A DNA stretch of 8,395 nucleotides, taken from assembly GCA_022822245.1 (NCBI GenBank), contig JAJECB010000018.1, positions 1-8,395 of the forward strand, written 5' to 3'. This document shows positions 1-5,645 of the stretch, one piece after another. Both the position numbers and the translations under genes were made by a program. Under the pieces are notes generated by a model that was given only the letters and a program-made list of their open reading frames with translations, ran no database searches and had not been told where the DNA came from. Source of the stretch: Gammaproteobacteria bacterium (GTDB lineage Bacteria > Pseudomonadota > Gammaproteobacteria > HK1). The stretch's first letter is position 1. The number at the start of each line of letters is the position of its first letter.

Positions 1-66
1 GGCATGGGCATCGATGGTTGCCCGCATCCGCGCCAGGAGCGTTCTGCGGCCGGTGTGGCGAGACAT
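1..66 (-). CDS. Start of an unidentified third gene of the sulfotransferase operon (partial)
   Basis: The ATG at 66-64 overlaps the TGA stop of the acyl carrier protein gene by one base (TGATG). The frame then stays open for 22 codons to the window edge, reading MSRHTGRRTLLARMRATIDA and two more residues. The one-base overlap is typical of translational coupling, so this is very probably a real downstream gene rather than chance. The visible part is basic and has no diagnostic motif, so no function can be given. Its position suggests it acts with the carrier protein, for instance as a ligase, acyltransferase or reductase, but that is inference only. Confidence 0.6.
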   Translation of the reverse strand, partial: MSRHTGRRTLLARMRATIDAHA

Positions 67-317
67 CAGCGGGCGACCCTTTCGAGATAGTGGTGAAGAG
101 AGGGGATGGAGAGGTAGTGAATCGCGTCGTCAAAATCGGGATCGATGCCTAAGTCGTCGTTGATCGCGACAAAGACGCTCATGAACGTCAGGGAATCCCA
201 TTCGGCGATCGTCTCCATCGAGTCTTCGGCGTCCAGGGTAAGCGCCGGGTTGCTGCTCTGCTTACGCAACGTCGATTCGATGATCTCGACGATGCGCGCC
301 TCCAGGGAGTCAGCCAT
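66..317 (-). CDS. Acyl carrier protein (phosphopantetheine-binding), 83 aa
   Basis: Small acidic protein of the size and layout of a free-standing acyl or peptidyl carrier protein. It has an N-terminal helix (about residues 3-18), a long loop, then the EWDSLTFMSV motif at residues 39-48, with Ser42 as the expected attachment site for 4'-phosphopantetheine. The helix after Ser42 and the downstream INDDLGIDPDFDD stretch also fit the family. It would carry an acyl or aminoacyl group as a thioester in the cytosol. I chose the ATG at 317 because a GGAG (331-328) lies 10 nt upstream; longer forms would run through the sulfotransferase gene. The start overlaps the end of the sulfotransferase gene by 8 nt and the stop overlaps the next gene by 1 nt. 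A discrete carrier protein outside a fatty-acid cluster, beside a sulfotransferase, suggests a specialised pathway. The cargo is unknown. Confidence 0.85.
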   Translation of the reverse strand: MADSLEARIVEIIESTLRKQSSNPALTLDAEDSMETIAEWDSLTFMSVFVAINDDLGIDPDFDDAIHYLSIPSLHHYLERVAR

Positions 318-1158
318 AGATCTCGTTCTCCAGTGGGCGTGCGCGTTCCGTGTACAGGTTCTGCTCCGCCGCACTCCAGCTTGCGGCGGGACCGATCTGG
401 TAGGACCGGCGCCGGTTGATCTTCGACTTCGAGAATTCGACGCACGCGGAAAGCGCCGAAGGCGAGAGAATTCCGAGCTTTCGCAGGAAGTCCGTCCAGA
501 ACGCCGCCGGTCTTTCGACCAGGTCCTCGAAGAGGAGGCGATGGCAATTCGGGTGGGCACCCGCGAACTGGAGCAGGCGCCGGTTGACCGTCGTCCAGAG
601 CCAGATATTGCGCTGCACGGCGGACCAGTCGGACCATGACGCATGATCCCGGTGGCCCGGCTCCGGTTTCAGTCTGCCCAGCGAGATGAACTTTTCGCGG
701 TCGGTCAGCGGCTTGGATCGGCCCGGCCAGCCGGCGGGCTGCGGGTCTTCACCGCTTGTGACCGTCGCCGACCGAACGAAGCCCTCGCAGCGACGGAAGA
801 TCACGAACAGCAAGGCATCCGGGTGGCGTTCGGCAATCGCCGCTAGCAGGGGCGCATTGTAGAAGGCCACATCGGCGAGCAGGCGGGCTCCCCCGGCCGC
901 GGAGTCGAGGGTCGCCCCATCCCTTGTCTCGGAGACGAGTCGCGTGGCGTATTCCGGATCGTGCCAGGCCCTGCGATTTTGAACGTTGATCAGGGGCAGC
1001 CGCGGCAGCGGCCGGTCACCCGGCACACCCGGCAAATGCCCCTCGTGCAGTCCGACGACCCCTTCCAGCCGATTGAGACAGGTCGCCAGGAACATCGTCG
1101 CGGTACGCCCGGTGCTCGCGCAGAAGACTACCCGATTCCCCTCGAATTCAGGCTGCAT
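310..1158 (-). CDS. PAPS-dependent sulfotransferase family protein, 282 aa
   Basis: Likely transfers a sulfuryl group from PAPS to a hydroxyl or amino group. Near the N-terminus, residues 16-25 read TGRTATMFLA, the 5'-phosphosulfate-binding loop of sulfotransferases (usual form S/TGRTGT). Residues 119-130 (VIFRRCEGFVRS) fit the 3'-phosphate-binding strand and helix with Arg and Ser. Residues 208-230 (RLLFEDLVERPAAFW followed by FLRKLGI) match the C-terminal FEDL...FLGI pattern of the family. Length is normal for a bacterial cytosolic enzyme, and no signal peptide or membrane segment is seen. The ATG at 1158 has a GGAG at 1169-1166 with 7 nt spacing. It is the first visible gene of a minus-strand operon with a carrier protein. 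The acceptor is unknown; a carrier-bound intermediate, a lipid or a surface glycan are all possible. One loop residue is Ala (TGRTAT) instead of the usual Gly. Confidence 0.8.
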   Translation of the reverse strand: MQPEFEGNRVVFCASTGRTATMFLATCLNRLEGVVGLHEGHLPGVPGDRPLPRLPLINVQNRRAWHDPEYATRLVSETRDGATLDSAAGGARLLADVAFYNAPLLAAIAERHPDALLFVIFRRCEGFVRSATVTSGEDPQPAGWPGRSKPLTDREKFISLGRLKPEPGHRDHASWSDWSAVQRNIWLWTTVNRRLLQFAGAHPNCHRLLFEDLVERPAAFWTDFLRKLGILSPSALSACVEFSKSKINRRRSYQIGPAASWSAAEQNLYTERARPLENEIYG

Positions 1159-1280
1159 GCGGGATCTCCGTCACCATTCAAGCCGCGGCGAGCGCCATCA
1201 TGCGAGCGACCGTCGGCGGTGCGGGCAACGTCACACGTGGCGTTCTCCGAGGAGTGGCATCGCTGACCGGGGCGTACGCG

Positions 1281-1459
1281 CCGTCGGGCTGAAGTCCTAC
1301 ACACGACGGGCCCCACGCCGACGGATGCCCGGCGCCGGCGGGGTCACCCTCACCGGCATCACCGACCGGACGCCGCAGCGCCCGTCCCTGCCTTGCCGAC
1401 TGGCGGCAGGCTCGGGCCACCGCCGCTCCGGTCGCATCTCCCGCCCGGAGCCCTCGCCC
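1281..1459 (+). promoter_or_regulatory. Conserved leader of Rpn copy 1
   Basis: Begins with an inverted repeat, CCGTCG (1281-1286) and CGACGG (1304-1309), around the box CTGAAGTCCTACACA. The same leader precedes copies 2 (3239-3409) and 3 (5646-5821). From the AAG of the box to the ATG is 168 nt in copies 1 and 2, and the equivalent distance in copy 3 differs by only 3 nt. It ends with CCCGGAG and a 9-nt spacer before ATG, also shared. The reading frame is open here but broken by TAG in copy 2, so it is more likely untranslated than an N-terminal extension. Role unknown: promoter plus 5' UTR, or the left end of a mobile unit. The divergent sulfotransferase operon promoter should lie in 1159-1280. 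Confidence 0.6.
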
Positions 1460-2536
1460 ATGGCCTCGCACGATGCCGCCTGGAAGCTGCTCTTCTCCTT
1501 CCCCACCATGCCGCGCGACCTGCTCGCCGGGTTCGCCCCCCGCGCATGGGTCGAGATGCTCGATCTCTCCACTCTGCAACCCTGGCCCGCAGACCTCGTG
1601 AGCCACCGGCTGCGCAAGCGCCACGCGGACCGCGTGTGGCGGGCGCGCCGCCGCGACCGGTCGGGCTTCGTCCTGGTCACGGTCGAGTTCCAGTCCCGTG
1701 TGGACCGAACCATGGCGGTGCGCGTCCTCGACTACTCCACGCTGCTGTATCAGGACCTGCTGCGAAGCAAGGAGCTGCGGCGTGCCGCCGGAGCCGAGTC
1801 CGACAACGAGGACCGGACGGACCGGCGGCACCGCGCCGAGCCCGAGCCCCTCCCTCCGGTGCTCCCCATCGTGCTCTACCACGGGACGGTGCCGTGGTGG
1901 GCCAAGGAGGACATGGCGGGGCTGTGCGTACCGAGCGACAAAGCCCTTGACTCCTACCAGCCGTCGCAGCGCTACTTCCTGCTCGATGTGGCCGCCTATA
2001 CTAGCGCCCTGCCCGAAGAGCCCAACCTGATGGCAGCGCTGATTCGGCTCGCGCACTGCCGCGACACGCAGGAAGTCGCGTCGGAGCTGAAGGCGCTGGC
2101 CGGGGAGCTGTTCCCCGAGCAGCCGGGGTTGTTCGGCGCCTTCATCGTCTGGTACGAACAGGCGGGCAGGCGATACAAGATGCCGAAGCTGGACTTGTCG
2201 ATTCTCGACGACTTGAACGAGGGGAAGACCCTGCCGAACGAAATCATGCGTGAACAGGTCGAGCGGTGGGCAGAACAGCGGCTCGCCGAATGGGCGGCGC
2301 CGCGGATCGAGCGCAGCCGAACCGAAGGCCAGACCGAGGCCATACGCCGGCAGGCGGCGCGGAAGTTCGGTCCCGAGACCGCAGACCGGCTCGCCAAGCG
2401 GCTGGCGGAGATCCCCGACCCGGAGCGGTTGGGCGAGGTCGGCGAGTGGATTCTGGAATACGAAAGCGGCGAGGAGCTGCTCGCCCGGGTGGCGCGGCTG
2501 TGCGAGACCGCTGCGAACGGAGGAGACCACTCGTAG
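1460..2536 (+). CDS. Rpn family recombination-promoting nuclease (Transposase_31/YhgA-like), copy 1, 358 aa
   Basis: PD-(D/E)XK nuclease of the Rpn/YhgA group. These are DNA nucleases linked to RecA-independent recombination and, in E. coli, to phage defence. Residues 5-25 (DAAWKLLFSFPTMPRDLLAG then F) are the family N-terminus. Asp57 (HADRVWR) and Glu76-Phe-Gln78 (VTVEFQS) are the catalytic D and ExQ, with Gln in place of Lys as usual for the family. MAVRVLDYSTLLYQ (85-98) and LPPVLPIVLYHG (131-142) complete the core. Residues 295-350 form a DUF4351-like helical tail (RRQAARKFG...GEWILEYESGEELLARVA). Compared with copy 2 it has about 26 extra, highly charged residues (around 103-130) between core elements, and only one degenerate TEG unit where copy 2 has an EGR repeat. 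The ATG at 1460 has GGAG at 1447-1450. Longer frames upstream belong to the conserved leader. Confidence 0.88.
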   Translation: MASHDAAWKLLFSFPTMPRDLLAGFAPRAWVEMLDLSTLQPWPADLVSHRLRKRHADRVWRARRRDRSGFVLVTVEFQSRVDRTMAVRVLDYSTLLYQDLLRSKELRRAAGAESDNEDRTDRRHRAEPEPLPPVLPIVLYHGTVPWWAKEDMAGLCVPSDKALDSYQPSQRYFLLDVAAYTSALPEEPNLMAALIRLAHCRDTQEVASELKALAGELFPEQPGLFGAFIVWYEQAGRRYKMPKLDLSILDDLNEGKTLPNEIMREQVERWAEQRLAEWAAPRIERSRTEGQTEAIRRQAARKFGPETADRLAKRLAEIPDPERLGEVGEWILEYESGEELLARVARLCETAANGGDHS

Positions 2537-2562
2537 TCCGGATGGCATCGCGAGCGGTATTT
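2537..2562 (+). repeat. 3' tail shared with Rpn copy 2
   Basis: The sequence after the stop, TCCGGATGGCATCGCGAGCG then GTATTT, matches the tail of copy 2 (4409-4434) almost base for base, so the repeated unit extends past the coding region. Here the right arm of the palindrome seen in copy 2 has decayed. A separate short hairpin, CCCGA-ACCG-TCGGG, follows at 2563-2576 and has no T-run. Confidence 0.6.
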
Positions 2563-2635
2563 CCCGAACCGTCGGGCCGCCGACGGGGGTAACGTGGTGC
2601 GGGGACTCCGGGGACGGCAAGGTCCGAGGCCGGAA

Positions 2636-2652
2636 CCCGTGCCTGTCACGGG
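2636..2652 (+). terminator. GC-rich hairpin downstream of Rpn copy 1 (terminator-like, no T-run)
   Basis: CCCGTG (2636-2641), loop CCTGT, then CACGGG (2647-2652): a perfect 6-bp stem about 100 nt after the copy 1 stop. There is no following T-tract, so intrinsic termination is uncertain; it may be only an RNA fold or chance in GC-rich DNA. Confidence 0.25.
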
Positions 2653-2692
2653 CCCGCGCGCACTGTCGGGACATTCTCTCAATACGCATGAC

Positions 2693-2932
2693 TCAAGCCA
2701 CGCTCATCACAGTGCTGCAGAGCCGATTCCTGTCCACTTCGCCGTAATGCCTTCCGCGACAACGTGTGCAGTGGCTCTGTGGTCCCTCCGGATGTCTTGC
2801 CGTAGCTCAACTGGGCGTGGTGCCGAATGCGTCGGGATAGCGGCGAAATACATGCTCAGTCCCATGACGGATCGAGCATCGAGGACAGGACTTCCAATGT
2901 TCGTCGACGCTCCCCTGCGTCTCGTTCAGTGA
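2693..2932 (-). pseudogene. C-terminal relic of a double-CxxC (zinc-knuckle-like) protein, broken by an in-frame TGA
   Basis: Read on the minus strand, 2932-2810 gives DEHWKSCPRCSIRHGTEHVF and then RRYPDAFGTTPS. A TGA follows at 2809-2807, and the same frame continues as ATARHPEGPQSHCTRCRG and on to a stop at 2693. The two CxxC pairs (CPRC at 2887-2876; CTRC from 2770 to 2759) and the connecting YP.AFGTT....HPEGPQS.C segment make one coherent domain on both sides of the stop, so this is a gene with a nonsense mutation rather than a short ORF. I recall this signature from C-terminal ends of bacterial proteins of uncertain role, possibly nuclease-associated, but cannot name the family safely. 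The 5' boundary is unclear; upstream codons (to about 3100) show no recognisable domain, so the N-terminal part is probably lost. A selenocysteine reading is unlikely because no SECIS-like hairpin is evident. Confidence 0.55.
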
Positions 2933-3238
2933 CTGTTCGCGATGCCTGCAAATCATCTTTCGAACCGTCGCATGAAGAATGAAAGTGCTTCGGTTGCAGG
3001 GAGGCGTCTCATGACCGTTCGAGCCTGCGGCATCAGCTCGCATGGGCCGGGACGTGGGTCGCGGCACTTTCCGGCGGGTGACTGCGGGCGCTCTCGCCCT
3101 CATCGGGCAACTGCGCGGTCTGAACGAGGCTCATCGGCTCGCTCCTCCTTTCCGGACAAGAGGCTTCCGCCGTGCGTGCGGCGAGCCACTCCCCGGAGTG
3201 CAGGCATCCGATCCGCCTCCGGCGTACGCATGATCGAG
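2933..3238. other. Intergenic stretch without a supportable gene
   Basis: No reading frame here shows a convincing domain on either strand. It contains an imperfect long hairpin (2945-3000) and a short perfect hairpin CACTC-CCCG-GAGTG (3187-3200). Sequence from about 3190 on (GGCGTACGC near 3224-3232) resembles the region just before the copy 1 leader (1270-1279), so the repeated unit may start somewhat upstream of the CTACACA box. Confidence 0.5.
2945..3000. repeat. Nested inverted repeat (hairpin of about 56 nt)
   Basis: CCTGCAA (2945-2951) pairs with TTGCAGG (2994-3000), and inside it CTTTC (2957-2961) pairs with GAAAG (2981-2985), giving a 7-bp plus 5-bp stem with an internal loop. It does not have the RYYYAAC/GTTRRRY ends of an integron attC site. 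Function unknown; it may be chance. Confidence 0.3.
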
Positions 3239-3409
3239 TGAAAGTCCTACACACGACGGGCGCAATGCCCGTAGACGCGCGGCGCGGCACGGGGCACGCT
3301 CCCCCGAGCCATCGACCGGGCGCCGGGGCGGCTGCCGCTTCGGCAAGGACGCGCGCGACGACACCGGCGCTCCGGCCGAGGCACCCGACACCGCCCGGAG
3401 CCCCCGTCC
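3239..3409 (+). promoter_or_regulatory. Conserved leader of Rpn copy 2
   Basis: Starts with TGAAAGTCCTACACACGACG, matching the box of copies 1 and 3, and reaches the ATG after the same 168 nt as copy 1. A perfect hairpin ACGGGC-GCAAT-GCCCGT lies at 3256-3272. The frame of the downstream gene is interrupted by TAG at 3272-3274, which shows that this leader need not be translated with the nuclease. It ends in CCCGGAG with GGAG at 3397-3400, 9 nt before the ATG, as in copy 1. Confidence 0.6.
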
Positions 3410-4408
3410 ATGGCCAAGCACGATGCCGCCTGGAAGCTGCTCTTCTCGTTCCCGGACATGGTGCGCGGCCTGCTCGCGGGATTCGTCCCCCCCGAATGGG
3501 TGAGCAATCTAGACCTCTCCGCGCCGACGCGCGAGCCCGCAGGCCAAGTGAGCGACGATGCCCGGGAGCGGCACTCGGATCGCGTGTGGGAAGTGAAACT
3601 GCGCGGCCGGCCAAGCGCCGTCCTCGTGACTTTCGAGTTCCAATCCACGGTGGACCGGACGATGGCAGTGCGCGTTCTGGTCTATACCGCGATGCTGTAC
3701 CAGGACCGGCTGCGCCGTTCCTCCGCCGAGCTCCCCCCGGTGCTGCCCATTGTGGTGTATTACGGCTCGGAAAAGTGGAAAGTGGGCGAAGAAGTCGCAG
3801 AGCTGTGCGCCGCCCCGGGCGCACCCCGCGCGCCCTACCAACCGTCGCAACGCCACTTCGTGCTCGACGTGGGCGGCTATACTGGCCCCTTGCTCGAGGG
3901 GCGCAACTGGATGGCGGAGCTGGTCAGGCTCGCGCGCACTCCCGACCCGGAGGTGGTAGCCGCAGAGCTCCGCAACATATCCGCGAGGTGGCCGGAGCCG
4001 CAGTACGACAGCTTGCTCGAAGCCATCTTGACTTGGTTCGGGCAGGTGCATTTTCCAATGCACCGCATTGACTCGGAGATGCCGGAGTTGGTGAACGTGA
4101 GGGAGGCGATAATCATGTTGCAGCAAGTGGGGATGGACTGGTCGGCCAAGCTGAGGGCCGAAGGTCGGAACGAAGGTCGCGCGGAAGGCCGGGCAGAAGG
4201 CGAGATCGCAGTCATGCGTCGGCAGGCGGTGCGAAAGTTCGGTGCGGAGACGGTCGAGCGGCTGGCCGGCCAGCTGGCGGAGATCGCCGACCCGGAGCGG
4301 GCGGTCGACGTCGGCGAGTGGCTCATCGAGTGCGAGAGCGGGGAGGAGCTGCTTGCGCGGGTGGCGCGGCTGTGCGAGTCCTGCGCCACCGGAGGAGGCC
4401 ACTCGTAG
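3410..4408 (+). CDS. Rpn family recombination-promoting nuclease (Transposase_31/YhgA-like), copy 2, 332 aa
   Basis: Paralogue of copy 1 with the same PD-(D/E)XK core: DAAWKLLFSFPDM at the N-terminus, Asp57 in RHSDRVW, Glu76-Phe-Gln78 in VTFEFQS, MAVRVLVYTAMLYQ (85-98) and LPPVLPIVVYYG (108-119). It lacks the charged insertion of copy 1. Residues 250-264 are an EGRxEGRxEGRAEGE repeat typical of Rpn linkers. Residues 267-322 are the DUF4351-like tail (RRQAVRKFGAETVERL...GEWLIECESGEELLARVA). Soluble, no signal peptide. The start is set by GGAG at 3397-3400 and by alignment with copy 1. The TAG stop lies inside the palindromic repeat that follows. By family knowledge it would cleave DNA and could be toxic or anti-phage. 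Met236 is preceded by a strong Shine-Dalgarno, so a second, shorter product is possible. Confidence 0.88.
   Translation: MAKHDAAWKLLFSFPDMVRGLLAGFVPPEWVSNLDLSAPTREPAGQVSDDARERHSDRVWEVKLRGRPSAVLVTFEFQSTVDRTMAVRVLVYTAMLYQDRLRRSSAELPPVLPIVVYYGSEKWKVGEEVAELCAAPGAPRAPYQPSQRHFVLDVGGYTGPLLEGRNWMAELVRLARTPDPEVVAAELRNISARWPEPQYDSLLEAILTWFGQVHFPMHRIDSEMPELVNVREAIIMLQQVGMDWSAKLRAEGRNEGRAEGRAEGEIAVMRRQAVRKFGAETVERLAGQLAEIADPERAVDVGEWLIECESGEELLARVARLCESCATGGGHS
4101..4117 (+). promoter_or_regulatory. Internal ribosome binding site and ATG inside Rpn copy 2
   Basis: GGGAGG (4101-4106), 8-nt spacer CGATAATC, ATG (4115-4117), in frame with the nuclease at Met236. This is a stronger site than that of the full-length gene. 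It could arise by chance from the Arg-Glu-Ala codons (AGG GAG GCG), which is the main caution. Confidence 0.45.
4115..4408 (+). CDS. Possible intragenic short Rpn protein (RpnS-like antitoxin), 97 aa
   Basis: In-frame C-terminal product of Rpn copy 2, from Met236 to the shared stop. It would contain the EGR repeat linker and the whole DUF4351-like helical domain but none of the catalytic residues D57, E76 and Q78. E. coli rpn genes are reported to make such short proteins from internal starts, which bind and block the toxic full-length nuclease; this is known for the family and is not shown here. Seen in the sequence: the excellent internal Shine-Dalgarno and ATG. Inferred: expression and the antitoxin role. 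Copy 1 has an ATG at the matching place (2246, Met263), but the nearest purine-rich stretch (GAGGGGAAG, 2219-2227) is 18 nt away, so it lacks a good site. Confidence 0.35.
   Translation: MLQQVGMDWSAKLRAEGRNEGRAEGRAEGEIAVMRRQAVRKFGAETVERLAGQLAEIADPERAVDVGEWLIECESGEELLARVARLCESCATGGGHS
4160..4204 (+). repeat. 12-nt tandem repeat encoding the EGR linker
   Basis: Units GAAGGTCGGAAC, GAAGGTCGCGCG, GAAGGCCGGGCA and a partial GAAGGCGAG lie head to tail at 4160-4204 and encode EGRN-EGRA-EGRA-EGE. In copy 1 the corresponding place has a single degenerate TEGQ unit, which suggests gain or loss by slippage. Confidence 0.8.
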
Positions 4409-4440
4409 CCCGGATGGCATAGCGAGCGGTGTTGTCCGGG
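4405..4440. repeat. REP-like palindrome at the 3' end of Rpn copy 2
   Basis: GTAGCCCGGATGG...TCCGGG: CCCGGA (4409-4414) pairs with TCCGGG (4435-4440). The first bases supply the TAG stop codon of the nuclease. The form recalls the dispersed GTAGCCCGGATG palindromes of proteobacterial genomes (from memory). It lies between convergent genes and could help to stop transcription from both sides. Confidence 0.55.
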
Positions 4441-4460
4441 GGCGAATTCGAAGTTCGAGC

Positions 4461-5300
4461 TCACGCATGATCAGGTAGCCTGATGCACTTGCCGCCGTTC
4501 CAGTCGACAAGGAACGAATACGGCCCCGGCTCACAAAGAAAGAAAGTGCGATCGAAGGCGCTTGCCGGCAACTCCAGTGGGTTCTGCTCCGGGGGACGGA
4601 ATCTTCCAGGCGAATGGAGACGATCAGCGACGATCAAGAGCCAGTTTTCTGCCGCAGTCTGCCTATACCTTTCTATGCGTGCATTTTTTTCTTTCAGTAA
4701 GCGTTGGACAGCAGCAGGTCGAAATTTCCCGGCCCAACTTGGATCGGCGAGCTGCCACCGGGGTCGGATACCTGCAGGTAGCCCGCGAGCGTACAGGAAG
4801 CTTATGGGAGGGTGTACCGGCGGTGCCGAGTACTGATCCAGCCTGCGTTGCTCGAAATCTTCCAGGCGGAGCTGGTGCAGGCTATCGACCAAGTAGCGCA
4901 CCACCTCGTTGCAGTCGATTCTGAAACCTCCTCGACAGGGTTTACTCTCGAAGCAGGCCGTTACATTGATCGGTGGATTCCGTTCGTCGAAGTACCGCTT
5001 CTGTGCGTCTTCGATGATCTTTTGTCGGATAGCGAGTCCTTCTTGCAGCGCAGAGCCCTTTTTCGAAGCTCTGTGCTGATCGAGTTGAAGGCTGGTGACC
5101 TCCACTCCCACAGTCCGGCCTCGATGTCTGATCAGGAAGTCCGGAGCCTCACGGACCTGCCGGGCGTCGTCAATCTCGAACTCCAGACCGGCCGCGACTC
5201 GGAACCGCTCCAGCCACCGCAGCTCGAACGCCTTCTTGTCACGGATCATGGTTTCGAGCCTCGGGAGAAGGGTCGGCTGGCCGAGACGTATCGATTCCAT
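4461..5300 (-). CDS. Uncharacterised PD-(D/E)XK-nuclease-like protein, 279 aa
   Basis: Not recognised as a named family. Residues 53-71 run PDFLIRHRGRTVGVEVTSL, a PD motif followed 13 residues later by E67-V-T69 at the end of a hydrophobic strand. This resembles the PD-(D/E)XK core with Thr in place of Lys, so catalysis is uncertain. Residues 204-240 hold a basic helix (RLLKEKNARIERYRQ) and a hydrophobic strand ENWLLIVADRL. No signal peptide or membrane segment. The gene is visibly less GC-rich than its neighbours (for example the T-run near 4684-4692), which suggests transfer. Start choice is open: ATG at 5300 sits under a GGGG-AAG-CCCC hairpin with a weak site, while the ATG at 5249 (Met18) has GAGG 9 nt upstream and keeps all motifs. 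It converges on Rpn copy 2 with about 50 nt between the stops. It may be a defence or stand-alone restriction-like protein; that is inference. Confidence 0.65.
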   Translation of the reverse strand: MESIRLGQPTLLPRLETMIRDKKAFELRWLERFRVAAGLEFEIDDARQVREAPDFLIRHRGRTVGVEVTSLQLDQHRASKKGSALQEGLAIRQKIIEDAQKRYFDERNPPINVTACFESKPCRGGFRIDCNEVVRYLVDSLHQLRLEDFEQRRLDQYSAPPVHPPISFLYARGLPAGIRPRWQLADPSWAGKFRPAAVQRLLKEKNARIERYRQTAAENWLLIVADRLHSPGRFRPPEQNPLELPASAFDRTFFLCEPGPYSFLVDWNGGKCIRLPDHA

Positions 5301-5383
5301 GGGGAAGCCCCTGGCCGGGAAATCGGTTCTTCACGCGGGGAATCGACGGGCGCATGACGTGGATCATCGTAGCACCCACCATC

Positions 5384-5644
5384 TCAGCCGGCATGGGCCG
5401 GGGGGCAGGGCGGGGTGGGCTTGGGGGAGCGCCAGATGATGGCGTCCACGATGTAGTGGTGGAAGTTGACGATCTGGTAGAGCACGAGGGTGGCGGAGAC
5501 GCCGGCGAAGAACAGCCAGTCGATGGCGCGCAGCACGCCGCCGTAGACCGCTGCGGCAATCGCGATGCAGGTCAACAGGTCGAGCCAGAGGCACCCCGAC
5601 TGGCTGGTGTAAGAGAGGAAACGCGCCTTGGGGCGATGCTTCAT
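5384..5644 (-). pseudogene. C-terminal stub of a membrane protein cut by Rpn copy 3 (86 codons)
   Basis: The frame from the ATG at 5644 encodes two hydrophobic segments (about residues 19-40 and 43-62), followed by NFHHYIVDAIIWR (60-72) and a proline-rich end with a normal TGA stop. The HHYxxDAxIWR motif looks like the conserved C-terminal end of a multi-pass membrane family that I cannot name. Immediately upstream (from 5646) the sequence is the conserved leader of Rpn copy 3, and in this frame it codes only for the reverse of that leader. I therefore read this as the surviving 3' end of a gene whose 5' part was lost when the unit arrived. It lies on the same strand as the spermidine-synthase-like gene and may once have been downstream of it. 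A short intact two-helix protein is the alternative. Confidence 0.5.
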
Positions 5645-5645
5645 G

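Noticed and set aside
986..1459. Longer start for Rpn copy 1 giving a 516-residue protein
   Set aside because: The extension reads through the antisense of the sulfotransferase gene and the leader. The equivalent frame in copy 2 has a TAG stop, and the family N-terminus begins at DAAWK just after ATG 1460.
1178..2689. A 503-codon minus-strand open frame over Rpn copy 1
   Set aside because: Antisense shadow of the nuclease gene and its leader. It shows no domain, and similar shadows occur opposite copy 2 (3509-4534).
2594..2932. 112-codon plus-strand frame after Rpn copy 1
   Set aside because: No recognisable domain or good ribosome binding site, and it lies opposite the relic, whose translation makes clear sense on the minus strand.
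2945..3000. Integron attC site
   Set aside because: Size and hairpin are suggestive, but the ends lack RYYYAAC and GTTRRRY core sites and no integrase or cassette array is present.
3239..3275. Group II intron remnant, because GTGAAAGTCC resembles intron domain sequences
   Set aside because: Only a short match. No domain V hairpin, maturase frame or intron end is visible, and the leaders of copies 1 and 3 do not keep the GTGAAAG form.
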